Below, piece after piece: positions 1 to 10,500 of a DNA stretch of 64,000 bases. Location: positions 110,915 through 174,914 of the forward strand of contig CAAAJI010000006.1 in the NCBI GenBank assembly GCA_900642245.1. Reading direction: 5' to 3'. Under the pieces are notes generated by a model. That model was not told the DNA's origin. It ran no database searches and worked only from the letters and a program-made list of their open reading frames with translations. The stretch's first letter is position 1. The number at the start of each line of letters is the position of its first letter. The position numbers and the translations under genes were made by a program. Source of the DNA: Fragilaria radians. Lineage: Eukaryota > Bacillariophyta > Fragilariophyceae > Fragilariales > Fragilariaceae.

Positions 1-115
1 ATGTGGCCAAAGAAACACGTTGTAATTATTCACAAGAGATCTAAGATAGAAAGTAACTTTTAGATCATAATTTACAATTTGTATAAACTCTTAGAGCAGC
101 TTAGAGCACCTTTCA
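1..115. repeat. Copia-LTR-like dispersed repeat, cut by window edge
   Basis: This stretch is closely similar, in the same orientation, to 43066-43180. Both share the segments cacaagagatctaagat, aacttttagatcat, caatttgtataaactc and agagcagcttagagca. The second copy lies at the 3' end of an LTR-like block inside decayed copia coding sequence. This copy is therefore probably the 3' end of an LTR whose remainder lies left of the window. No coding sequence is seen in it. Confidence 0.6.
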
Positions 116-752
116 TTACGCCTAGTGGGATTGGTTGAGCGCTGCTGATCCATTCCATCAACAGAATGCATGTCTTTGTTGTGGGCAACTACAATAGCAG
201 TGTCTTCTACATTTGTGTGTATATAATTCAAAATCATTCATTTTGTCTTCTACCAATGGGTCATATGAAACATCTTTTGGATGCTTGATTAAGCCATCAT
301 AATCAAAGTTTGGACTCTAAGATAAGTGGTAACGGGTGGAGAATGGCTACAAATAGTGCACTGGAAGCGATATATCTTATCTGTTGCAAAGTTGAAAGGC
401 GATCAAATTGGCAGCCAATAAGAATGCTAGTCTGGAATAAAAGTATAATTTTAAGTCTCATCTTAGTTTTCACGGGTGCAAGGGCAAGGGATTGATGCGT
501 AAATTTATGGAAACTCTTTTTCTCTATATATACGTTTACATACAGTAGGAAACATAGAAGATAACGGTAAAGCAAATACATTTCTGGTCCTATCAATTGA
601 TTTACTAAAACTCATTACATTATCACTCTGTATAAATTGTTTGTAAAACATGCTAGTGGGCTCGAGCTACACTGTCATCACGTAGTGTGTGTTCTAAAAA
701 ATAAGATGAATCTTCGAAGAATTCAATTCCAAGTAGATTCATAGTAGACACC
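116..752. other. Intergenic, nothing assignable
   Basis: Short open frames exist on both strands at 303-596, but none shows a family motif, a signal peptide or a believable intron structure. It could be degraded retroelement sequence, given the LTR-like repeat immediately to the left. Confidence 0.4.
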
Positions 753-1245
753 CTACCTTTGAAACGTTAACCAAGATTCGGGACCGTACCCCCTTACTGT
801 AGGATTGAGTGTACGATTGATGGGATAAACTTTGCTGCTCTGCTCAACTACATCTAAAAGCAAAGGTTTATCTTGGCGCCAGTGATAGCAAAGAAATCCC
901 TGATTCGTTGGTTTCAACGACAATAACAGAGAGGAACAACATAACTTCATATGCGTAAGTGTTTAGTTTGTACATGACTTGATGTTATTCAAATTCAATG
1001 GATGGTGATGTTACCACATCTGCTTTGATGCCTTCAGTGAGAATGAATTGGTGAAGTAACCCGTTGCAGTCTAACATAAGCTTAGGTGGAATCATAACGT
1101 CGCTAACGTTCCCTTTCAACTTGATTTGAATATTCAAGATTTTTGAACTGTTCAAGTATCTAAATCCAAGCCATTTTCCATCATCACGTAAGCCTTTGGA
1201 AGCATATCGATAAAATGAAACCGGAAAAGAAGGGTCAGGACTCAG
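753..1245 (-). pseudogene. Possible 5'-truncated gene relic, unknown product
   Basis: Two minus-strand open stretches look protein-like. The first runs from about 1245 down to a stop near 1002 and contains KGLRDDGKWLGFRYL. The second runs from 950 down to 753 and contains PINRTLNPTVRGYGPESW. They can be joined in phase across a GT...AG interval (GTAACATCACC to CGAATCAG) of about 130 bp, so this may be the last two exons of a gene. No usable upstream ATG exists: the reading frame meets a stop just inside the start of the plus-strand regulator gene at 1215. A gene cut by rearrangement is therefore the simplest reading. I do not recognise the family. Chance coding potential is a real alternative. 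Confidence 0.3.
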
Positions 1246-2945
1246 TCAACGAACAGTATCAGAGTGTGTCTCCCCATACTTCAGCTTTCGCCCCTCTGGA
1301 GAATAGCGCTATTCCACAAGTTTCATCTCTTGAACTGAGGAACAGCGTCGTCCCTGGACTCATGAAAGTTTATGAAAGTATGACTCAAAGCAGCACACCA
1401 CAATTTCGTTGTACTTCAAATGTAATGCAAAGGTCATCGTCGTCGTCAGAATTAAATGATACCTTTCCCTCTAATCACTTTGAACCGTCAGATATTTCAT
1501 CGCACCAACAAGGGAGTATCGCCAGTGGTGCAGGCCCGCAGATAGAAAACTATTTTGTTCCCCCGGTTGGTTCGTATGAAGGGTTGGAGCCACCAATGGT
1601 GCCTCCCGTCCCTGAATACTATTCTGCTCTATCGACTAATCAAATATCAACAAATGAAGCCCAGACTACCGTTTCATCGAAACATATGGTATCTGATGTA
1701 CCCAGCGATGCGGCGTCTTCGTCCAGTGGTCGATCGTTGAGAAAGAGGTCAAGTGATAAAGATAGCATTAACGGTATGGACACGAGCAGTCAAAAGGCTC
1801 GGAAAAAAGAAAGCACTGCTGATGGAAGATGGTCGAAGCGATTCACATGGCCTGATGACTTACATCGTGATTTTGTGTCTGCTATTTTTGACGTTGGCTT
1901 GAAGCATTCTTCTCCTTCCGCAATTTTGGAACATATGGCAAAAAGCGAACACGTAACCAGCGAACGAATAAAAAGTCATTTACAGAAATATCGGGTTCAC
2001 AGATCGAAGTCAAAGAAGGATTTTATGACCTCGTATGATTCATCGCTCAGTAAGTTCAAAGCAGACAACGGTGCCGATCGAAGCAAACCGCTTTCAAACG
2101 GAGAAATGGCAGCTCACCTGAGCCTCTCCACAATGTTAGAAGCAGACACAAGAGGAGAGGAAGCAAAAGACGAGAGGGCTGCAGAACAGTCTCTAGGACC
2201 ACCACGACCGAAGGACACGAGCAGCAAACTTATTCTTCCTCAACTATCAGAAGAGGAAAAACAGTCACCCATTGGTACTTCTCTTGGCTACCTTTTGGGG
2301 CTATTCTTCTCTCTAAGACAGCAACTACTTGAGCAAAGAGCTGCTAGTGCCGCTGCTGGTGCGAATGTTCGACCAGATGTACACACAATACCTCAAGAAT
2401 ACCAGATCCGAGACGTGTACAATCACTTTGATAATGGAGTACCTCAAAGTTATTCAACAGAAATTCCTGCTGATTGGCAACCACCTGTTCATCAAGAAAA
2501 TCAGGCTTACCTTCCAGATGCAACGCCAGAAACGAAAGTAGATTCCAAGGCACCCCCATCAACAAGGACCAATTTCGAACAAAATAAATTGATGAAGCGT
2601 GAAATGGAAAATCAGATGGTTTTTCAAAGCAAAATGCGTGACTTAAAACAACGAGAGCTTAACAAGTATAGGTCGCCAGATGATCAACACCATAGCAAAG
2701 AAGATTTTCACAAAGCAATGGAAGATGATTTGACTCCAAATCCCGTATCAAATCCGACGGAAGGAAAGGATGCCCTGAGCCATGAGCATTCAATGGCTCG
2801 ATCACAGGGAGCGGGAGAAACTGCCGAGGGTAGCGAAATGAGTGAAAAAGGACGACATAGAAGTATGTCAGTGAGCGTTGTGGATGATTTCTGGAATACA
2901 GACGTTGTTGACGAACATTTATTTGAATTTTTAATGAACTCCTAA
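1215..2945 (+). CDS. SHAQKYF/GARP-type MYB-like DNA-binding protein
   Basis: A nuclear regulator of 576 aa with one MYB-like helix-turn-helix of the SHAQKYF/GARP class. The domain covers about residues 205-265, beginning RWSKRFTWPDDLHRDF and ending in the signature SHLQKYRVHR. This domain type is found in plant ARR-B/G2-like factors and is expanded in diatoms. A second conserved-looking block, GYLLGLFFSLRQQLLEQ, lies near residue 357 and may be a dimerisation helix; this is inference. The N-terminal third is Ser/Pro-rich and disordered, with a basic stretch (LRKRSSDKD; KARKKE) that could be a nuclear localisation signal. The C-terminus is charged. It is a single exon from ATG 1215. No receiver domain is present, so it is not a canonical type-B response regulator. 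Its targets cannot be read from the sequence. Confidence 0.85.
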   Translation: MKPEKKGQDSVNEQYQSVSPHTSAFAPLENSAIPQVSSLELRNSVVPGLMKVYESMTQSSTPQFRCTSNVMQRSSSSSELNDTFPSNHFEPSDISSHQQGSIASGAGPQIENYFVPPVGSYEGLEPPMVPPVPEYYSALSTNQISTNEAQTTVSSKHMVSDVPSDAASSSSGRSLRKRSSDKDSINGMDTSSQKARKKESTADGRWSKRFTWPDDLHRDFVSAIFDVGLKHSSPSAILEHMAKSEHVTSERIKSHLQKYRVHRSKSKKDFMTSYDSSLSKFKADNGADRSKPLSNGEMAAHLSLSTMLEADTRGEEAKDERAAEQSLGPPRPKDTSSKLILPQLSEEEKQSPIGTSLGYLLGLFFSLRQQLLEQRAASAAAGANVRPDVHTIPQEYQIRDVYNHFDNGVPQSYSTEIPADWQPPVHQENQAYLPDATPETKVDSKAPPSTRTNFEQNKLMKREMENQMVFQSKMRDLKQRELNKYRSPDDQHHSKEDFHKAMEDDLTPNPVSNPTEGKDALSHEHSMARSQGAGETAEGSEMSEKGRHRSMSVSVVDDFWNTDVVDEHLFEFLMNS

Positions 2946-4169
2946 ACATAATTTACATGATTTTATAATCAATGATGTAACAAACTGAGTCCTTCCAAAG
3001 TATCAAGATTGTTCACTTGATTCTACTTGCTAGATTATTGCCGATGTACACGTGACAATGAAGATTTTAATAGATTCCTTTCAAGGGCTTGATCCTATAA
3101 GTATGAAAGTTGTTAATTATGTCTTCCCATGCTTTAAGGCATTCTATTTTATGTGAATCAATCTTTCCTTAAACTCTCAGCAGTTATTCTAATTAACGAG
3201 AATTCTCCATAGAGTGCCATTATCCGTGTCACAGTTAACCATGACTTTACCCCTTTTTAAAAATATCATTATTTTCTGCCTAGAATGCATTTATTACTAA
3301 CGTAAGCACTCTCATATCTCAGTTTCCATACACTACTCCAACAGAAGAAAATAAACCACTCCTAACAAACAAGAAAGACTGGGTACCCTATGTTTTATTT
3401 GTGATAGCATTGACAGAGACCGGACCAATAAGCCATACTATACATTCAAATCATTCCGAACTCAGTGCAATGACTTACATTTTATTCAAAATATTGCTCG
3501 GATTTGTTATCAACATGTTTTACTCATAGTAGGGCTCTTACATATAAAATTAGATTTATCATAACCCCTTCTCTCTGCTTGAGGATATAGAATGTCATCA
3601 TCATTCCTCACCAAGTCAAAACGTGTATCGATGCCCACGCAAAGCTCTCCCTAGTACCTTACAATCTGAGAATGAGATATGACAGCAATCTCTGATATCA
3701 CGACTCAATAGTATAGAAAGGCAGATGCTACTCTTGAAAACTTGCTCCAAGAAAGGTCAACCTTCTTTGCAATTTAACGTATCTGTTATTCACCAAAAGA
3801 CAAAACTAGTGAGCAGTTTTGTTTACTCGTAACCCTTTAATGTAAGGTCTAGCCTTCACTATGAGTAACACGGAGAACAAAGAAGTCATTTAGGGACCTG
3901 TGATTCTGTCTGCGTAAAGAGAATCAAGATGGTTGATTTTAAATGTTTCGGCATTCTTTAATGTCATCTAGTTTACAAATGGCTTTTGTGTTGAATCTTC
4001 TATAAGGATAAGACAAGATTGAAAACCTCTGAAGGCAATAAAGGTTTTGACTAGACATCATTTAAATCAATGAAAGTTATGAAGATTCTCATCTTTACTT
4101 TCATGACTGAAAATAGAAGAGATAAAGTTGGGATTTTCAACTTTCCAGGTACATAATGATTAAATTTAT
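2946..4169. other. Intergenic between regulator and sorting nexin
   Basis: AT-rich sequence downstream of the plus-strand regulator and downstream of the minus-strand sorting nexin, so it is a convergent intergenic region. No open frame of note, RNA gene or repeat is recognised. Confidence 0.5.
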
Positions 4170-5657
4170 TCACATATTATTGCGATACTGGACAGACATC
4201 ATTGATTGCTCGTTGTTGACTACAGAGTCCGCGATGAATTGAGATGAATAGCCTTGTGGACCGGCTGTGGCATATACCTGTGATTGCATAACTTGACTTG
4301 GTGCAATCACATTCTGCACTTGTTGTGGGATGGCGTTGGAGTTGCTGTCTAGTTGAACTCGTTCAAGTTGCGGTATAAGACCAGCCCAAATTTCTTCCAT
4401 CTTTTTGTTGTATTCCACTTGCAAGTTTATATAGTCCAACACAGTTCTTCTCATTTCTTCTGCCTTTTCACGCTTGAATCTGTCCACTTCACGCAGAACC
4501 CGTTGAGAGACAGTCGCAAAGTCATCTTGAGCAATTTGAGCAGCTTCATGTGCACGCCGAAGAGACATTTCTGCAGCATATGCTTTTGCTTCTTGTCCAG
4601 GTTGCATTCTTAATTTTCTTAGAGCTTGCTGCTTATACTCAACAGAAGCTAAGCAAGTGGAGTATGTGAGTCGCTTTTCATGTCGACGTTGAAGGGCCAA
4701 TTTTACTGAGTGGATCATCTTTATATAATCTTGCAATGGCTCTTCAAACTGAGCCATCTCCTTGGCTGCTTGATCAGCGCTAAGAACTGAAAGCCTATCG
4801 GCAGTTTCACCGACTTTTCCCAGTGCATCACCCAAAGCATCAGCTTCAGATTGGCCTAAAAGATTGAAAGCAAGGCCAAATTCGAACAAACCGTTTGCGA
4901 TTTCTTTACCCTTTCTCACTAATCCACTAGCTTGTTGTGAAACATTTTTCATTTGCGAGTCTAATCCGTGTACATACCTATGTATTTCCTCAAAAAGATC
5001 GTCATCCGGTGATTGTACCAAGTCGCCGCTAATAGACGTTTTCGCTTCAGCGAACCAACGCTTGAAAGAATTCTCGGCCTTTGGTTTCATGGCGACATTG
5101 AGTGTGGATGATGCCAAAATAATTTCACCTTTAGCCTGTTTGGTTGCTGAGAATGTCATGTCGTCTGCACGGAGGAAGGTATCTAAGCATTTGGCGTCAG
5201 CTAATTCAGGATGAATTGCCACTCTACGCAAAAAGCGTTCCAAAAACATACGACGATCTTCAATAAAATTGGGATCGAAACGGCCAACGGGTTGTTTTTC
5301 GGGAAGTGGCGGAATAATCGCACCCGCCTTCTCTATTTGGAGGCGCTCGTAGAGCCAAAGAAAGTCTGAATAGCGACGCATGACGGCACTAAAAGTTGCC
5401 GGTGCATGCATCAATACTTCCTGCGGCTGCTCTGCTGGTGCTACAGTTGGTGGCCGGACGTCTACACGGTAGGATGTAAATTTATTCATGCCTTCAGAAT
5501 GTTGCACAGGATCTGATACCTTTGAAAAGATAGAGACGAGGTGAGATGGACAGTCAATAAGTTTGATTTGTACCTTCATACTCACTGTTATATGGGTGGC
5601 AGCATCCTCTGATTTGAATCGCCTAGGCATCGACGTTCCTCCAGCCATGGACATCAT
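4170..5657 (-). CDS. PX-BAR sorting nexin, SNX1/SNX2/Vps5-like
   Basis: A 495-aa single-exon protein with the layout of retromer-type sorting nexins. A PX domain (about residues 25-165) contains the phosphoinositide-binding motif RRYSDF at 94-99 and the PPLPEK loop. It is followed by a long helical Vps5/BAR region (about residues 195-440) rich in Lys, Glu and Ala. The family binds PI3P on endosomes, senses curvature and, with Vps26/29/35, recycles cargo from endosome to Golgi. The C-terminal 60 residues are Gln/Ser-rich and probably disordered. Three Met codons lie within the first four residues; the first ATG (5657) is taken. The length fits the SNX1/2/Vps5 group. Whether it is the SNX1/2 or the SNX5/6 type is not certain. 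Confidence 0.88.
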   Translation of the reverse strand: MMSMAGGTSMPRRFKSEDAATHITVSMKVQIKLIDCPSHLVSIFSKVSDPVQHSEGMNKFTSYRVDVRPPTVAPAEQPQEVLMHAPATFSAVMRRYSDFLWLYERLQIEKAGAIIPPLPEKQPVGRFDPNFIEDRRMFLERFLRRVAIHPELADAKCLDTFLRADDMTFSATKQAKGEIILASSTLNVAMKPKAENSFKRWFAEAKTSISGDLVQSPDDDLFEEIHRYVHGLDSQMKNVSQQASGLVRKGKEIANGLFEFGLAFNLLGQSEADALGDALGKVGETADRLSVLSADQAAKEMAQFEEPLQDYIKMIHSVKLALQRRHEKRLTYSTCLASVEYKQQALRKLRMQPGQEAKAYAAEMSLRRAHEAAQIAQDDFATVSQRVLREVDRFKREKAEEMRRTVLDYINLQVEYNKKMEEIWAGLIPQLERVQLDSNSNAIPQQVQNVIAPSQVMQSQVYATAGPQGYSSQFIADSVVNNEQSMMSVQYRNNM

Positions 5658-7581
5658 GATCTATTTGACGTAATGAAAAGATAAAGAATCGAAACGATTG
5701 TATCGTGGAATAGAAATATTCCCTCGACGTCCCCTGTATGCGAGATTATTGACGATTACGAAGGAACAGGAATAAAAATTCTAAATACTGACCGTTGTGA
5801 AAAAGTAGGGCTTAGAGTATACCCTAAGCCTTAATGTGAAGGAAATTCAGAGATTTTAACCGACTGCCATGATGGCAGTTCTCATCTTTTTGATCGAGAA
5901 TTAGAAATGTCAAAAAGCGAGAGAAATAAGCATCAGGGTAGCAACGCTCATACTTGTGATACGTTTTGATTTTGAAAAATGAAAATGAAGTTAAACTAAA
6001 CTTCAATAAGATTCCTTCAAAAGTCTCTACATGAAATAATGCATTTAAGGTCAAAGAAGAAGAAGGGTTTAAGAGTCCAGAGTATTGATTCTTATTTTTG
6101 CTGTTGTTTGTGGAAGCTCAGGAGTGGGGGAGTGAATTCCTCTTTTCTTCAAATGCTTTTATCTCACAATACAGTCTCCTTTTTCGGGCTTTGGAATTTG
6201 AAGCAACAAGATTCCATATTATACGTTGAACTTGTTACTGCAGGACCAATTTCTTGAAGAAAGAAGAGACAGAAACATCTCAGTCCTCATATTCCCAACC
6301 TCAGCCCCTGTAACCATAAATGTTGCTTCTTTTCACTGTTGACTCCTCTCCTTCAAGTTTTGTACACCTTGATGCTGTATGGAAGATTTTCTTTACTACC
6401 GTATCCTACTCCTTTCCTAAATGCTTGCATTGCTGACTAACCCTTTTTCCTTTTTGCTGTATGGACAATGCCTTTACTACCCTGTCCTACTAATTATCTC
6501 AATGCTCATACAGCAACTAATTTCTTGTCCCCCGTTAATCAAGAGGATTAAATATAGTCTTGAGATTGTTTGATGCCTCCCTGACAGATGTTTACACCCA
6601 ATGCTTTGGGGTTTAGAAGAACCGTCTTGGAGATACGCACAAGCCAAGAAAAGTCCAGCATGATTGCGGAGTAATTGAACATCTTAATCTATCTATTTTA
6701 TGGAATATGTGGAACTTCATTTAAGAAATGGCAGTTTGCCTCCACTACAGATAAATTAAGTGGCAACAAGAGAACAAGTAAAAACATGAACAAGTTAGAG
6801 AGATTTGAAAAAAATGGTCAATCAAAAGTTATGCTCTGGGTAGATTAGTATCTACTTAATACTTTCCTATGTTGTTTGTAGACGACATGGTATAATGATC
6901 ATTTGGACATTATTTATTCGATTGCAACTTTTGTATTCCAAATAAAAGCTATAGTGTAACACGTCAATTAGTTCAGATTCATGGAATTTTACACATATTC
7001 ATCTTAATGATATATTGTTTAAAATCGGATAAATGAATGTTAACCAGACAATCCAGTGTTCCTGTCAAATACGTAGATGCCAATATTCATCAAATATTAT
7101 TTTGCTTATTCACATGTAACTACATAATAACATCTTATGACTTATTTATATTCAATATTAAATAAAAAAGCTTATTTTCGTCCTGCTACATGTTTTATCT
7201 TTTCTTCAAACAGTATGACATGTCAATAAGTCTTGTCTTGATCTCACATTATATTTGGCTTATCTTTCCTCTTCAAATCAAGAGTACAAAAGTAACATCT
7301 ATCAGAACTTATGTATCCACGATTTTCCAAAATAGTGAAATGATGCCCTTATTTCACCTTTCAAGATCGCAAGCTTAAAAAAAGTCTGAGCACGTTCAAA
7401 AAAGTCTGAGCACGAACATATCATGATCCGTAACAAAAACTGTCACAAAGATACATAGTTAATTCTAAAATCATTTGGTTTCGCAGGCTGCTTCAAAAGA
7501 TTTCCTTCCTGCAATATCCAACCAATTGATTTGAAAAACTAGGTCAAAATATTAATTTCAAGATCAATTTTGTTTTTGTTT
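5658..7581. other. Intergenic, 1.9 kb
   Basis: Upstream of the sorting nexin and downstream of the SNAPC1-like gene. It is AT-rich with poly-T and poly-A tracts. Short frames at 6039-6257 and 7190-7378 have no recognisable motif. Around 6430-6520, two partly similar stretches (atgctgtatggaagatttt / tgctgtatggacaatgcc) suggest an old local duplication of about 100 bp. No gene is supported. Confidence 0.4.
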
Positions 7582-10500
7582 TTAGAGATTACTGGTGGAG
7601 CTGTCAGAAAGCTCGTTACTAACGCTATTAAGTAACATTTCCAATGCCTTTCTACCAACACTAGCTCCTGCGATAGAATGATCATCGCAGCATTCTTTTT
7701 CGTCTGTTGCATCCAGCCATGCTTTACCAACCAATTTCTCTTCGTTTGGAAGAATACCAGACGGATGGACTAAAGATTTAATATTCGACGATTCCATCGT
7801 CTTTTCTTGCTGGTTCCGTTTTGGTGAGCTGGAACCATGTTTTCTCTTTGTATTAGGTGATCTGGTTGCATCCTGAGGCGTAGTCAACTCTAACTCATTA
7901 AACGTTGAAGCGGACCTTTTTCTCACACGTGTCCATTTCAGAGCCTGTGTATTCGTTACTGCATTCGACCTGCCAGGTACAGAATGCCTGAAGTTGTTTG
8001 GGGTTGGTTGGATATGGTTGTTTGGTTGGATATGGTTGTTGGCTTGAAGGGATACTTTGCAAGGAACTGGACTTTTCATGGACTCAAACGAACCTTTCTG
8101 TACTTCACCTAGCAAGGCAGACAATGCTTGACGCCCAAGACTAGAACCAGCAGTCGAAGCTTTGTCACAAAGATAGCTTTTGAATGCTAGGGCTGCTTTT
8201 TTATCTGGGGATTCATCAGTTTGAGTTGATTCGAAGTTTAGGACTTCGTGCCTTGATATAGATGCATTTTCGTCAATCATAGAGTTTGCATGAAGTTCAT
8301 GCTCGATATCATCCAATGGGGCGCTTTGAGAAATCGTTCGGCTTGAGTTACTTTCCTTACTTTGACGAAGCAAGATTGCTAATGCCTGTCGGCCAACACT
8401 GGATCCATCAATAGATGCTCCATCATTCAAAATATCTCTTTGACAATTTGATTCCAATTCATCACTGCTTTGGGCTGAATTTTGGCAACTTGCCTCTTGC
8501 AATCTGAGGCTTGACTGATGTTTACGTTTCTTTGACGTCTTATCGCAATTTGTCGTGAGCTTTCCCTGAGATGACTTTCGACTGACTTTTTTCGCAGACT
8601 GGTAGACAGGAGATGCTGAAGCAGACTTCTGCAACAACAACGCAAGCGCATTCCTTCCAATGCTAGATCCTGCAATCGACTGATCATCAAAGACTGCCTT
8701 ATCGCAATTTATTTTGAGCTTTCCCTGAGATGACTTTCGACAGACTTTTTTCGCAGAATGGTAGACAGGAGATGCTGAAGCAGACTTCTGCAACAACAAC
8801 GAAAGCGCATTCCTTCCAATGCTAGATCCTGCAATCGACTGATCATCAAAGACTGGTGTCCTAGAATTAGGATTACTTGACGTCACTTCCTCGTTGTCAT
8901 CATTCTGATCCTTTTTTCGCTTAGTGCATCTCTTTGACTTTCTCAGATTTGCGCACGCGAGACTTGGCTGAACATTCGAGTTGGGAGATAGTGCATTCAC
9001 AATTGGCACTTCATTGTTCTCATGACACATTGATCCTTCATTGCGAAGAGACTTTTTTCTCGGCGTTCTGTTTCTCTTCTTTTTCTCTGTATCCAAAGAC
9101 AGCTTGACCAGAGAATCCTCTGTCTGATGCCCTGTCGCACTTTCTGGTAAATTACTGTGTAGCGTATTCAATTTGGTGGAATTATCTTTGGGATCAACAT
9201 GACGCAGTAAATTTGACAAGGCCAGACGACCAATGCTAGAATTAGCGATAGAGGAGTCTAATTCATAATCGTGAGATTCTGTTTGTTGAAGATCCCTCTT
9301 TCGTTTGCTCTTTACCTGTCTGTCGTTTGTGACCATTCGGAGTAAAGATGCCAAGGCTCTACGACCGATACTCGAATCTGCCACGGAACTTGATGTATCT
9401 TTCGTGTTCATTTGATTCATTAAATGAGAGAAAGATCGAACTTCAGTTTCAGATTTCGCATTCTCATCATCGTAATCTTCAGCATCACTCAGCAGGTCAT
9501 CAATTTCTTCCGAGACGTCCGACAAATCTGAGTCGAAGCTATGCTGAAATTCTTCCTGTTCCAACAAGAATGCCTCTCGTCGACTGAATGTTGTTTCCTC
9601 TTTTTTGTTTGCATTTACAGCAATAGGCTCATCCATTACCTTAATCCTCTCTATCTTAGGAATGAGAAGGGATTTATCTCGCCGTATCAGTTCATGTACA
9701 GCGGAAGCAATTTCTCTAGCTTTTTCTGCCTGAATCGTCGAAGCGAAGAGAAGCCTATAGCGCAGTTCTCCTTCTAAAGGAGTAGTACACTGTGCCACCA
9801 AACTTTGATCAATTGCCATAAGCGGATTAATCAAAGGTATTGTATAATTTTTACATTGATCCTTGGAAGCATTTCCTGATAATTGGTCCATCAACGTCAC
9901 TAAGGAATCAGTCTCCATTGGTAGTTGCCTCAATACATTCATGACACGCTTAGCTTGTTGTGAGTTTCCTTTTACTTCGACGTTTTTAATTTTTGTGATG
10001 TAAAGGTTTAGAGCGTCTAGAATATTACTGCTTGTACTTGCATCATTCGCCGAAGGACTATTGTCATCGACTAGCATTACAGGTGATGGTTGTAAATCCT
10101 CTGGAGAAAAGTACCCATCTGATATTCCGATGGCAAGTGCTTCTACTCCACGAGGACCACTATATTCTGACCATTCCCATTCCAGTCGACTTATAACTTG
10201 CAACACATCATTTGCTAAGATTCTTTGGTTAGGATGTCCATAACATCGGTGAATTAGTTTTTGTATTCTTAAGTATTCCTCTCTGTTTATCCGTATTTGC
10301 TGCCGGAATCGTCGGCGATATCCAAGCTTTGGATTATCAGGATGTGCAAGTCCCATTGTTAACCAATCCCAAGTAGATTGTATTCGAGGAAGTGGACACG
10401 TTTCGTATAAAGCATAAAGAGCGAAAATTCCAAACGCAGATTGCTGCAAATCCTTCCCAACTAAAGAAAGACATGACGAATAGAGAATCTGAGCGAAACA

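Noticed and set aside
303..596. 97-aa minus-strand frame with hydrophobic segments
   Set aside because: AT-rich composition gives hydrophobic residues by chance; no motif, no splice partner, and an overlapping antisense frame of equal quality.
1215..2945. Type-B response regulator of a two-component system
   Set aside because: No phosphoacceptor receiver domain precedes the SHAQKYF-type domain.
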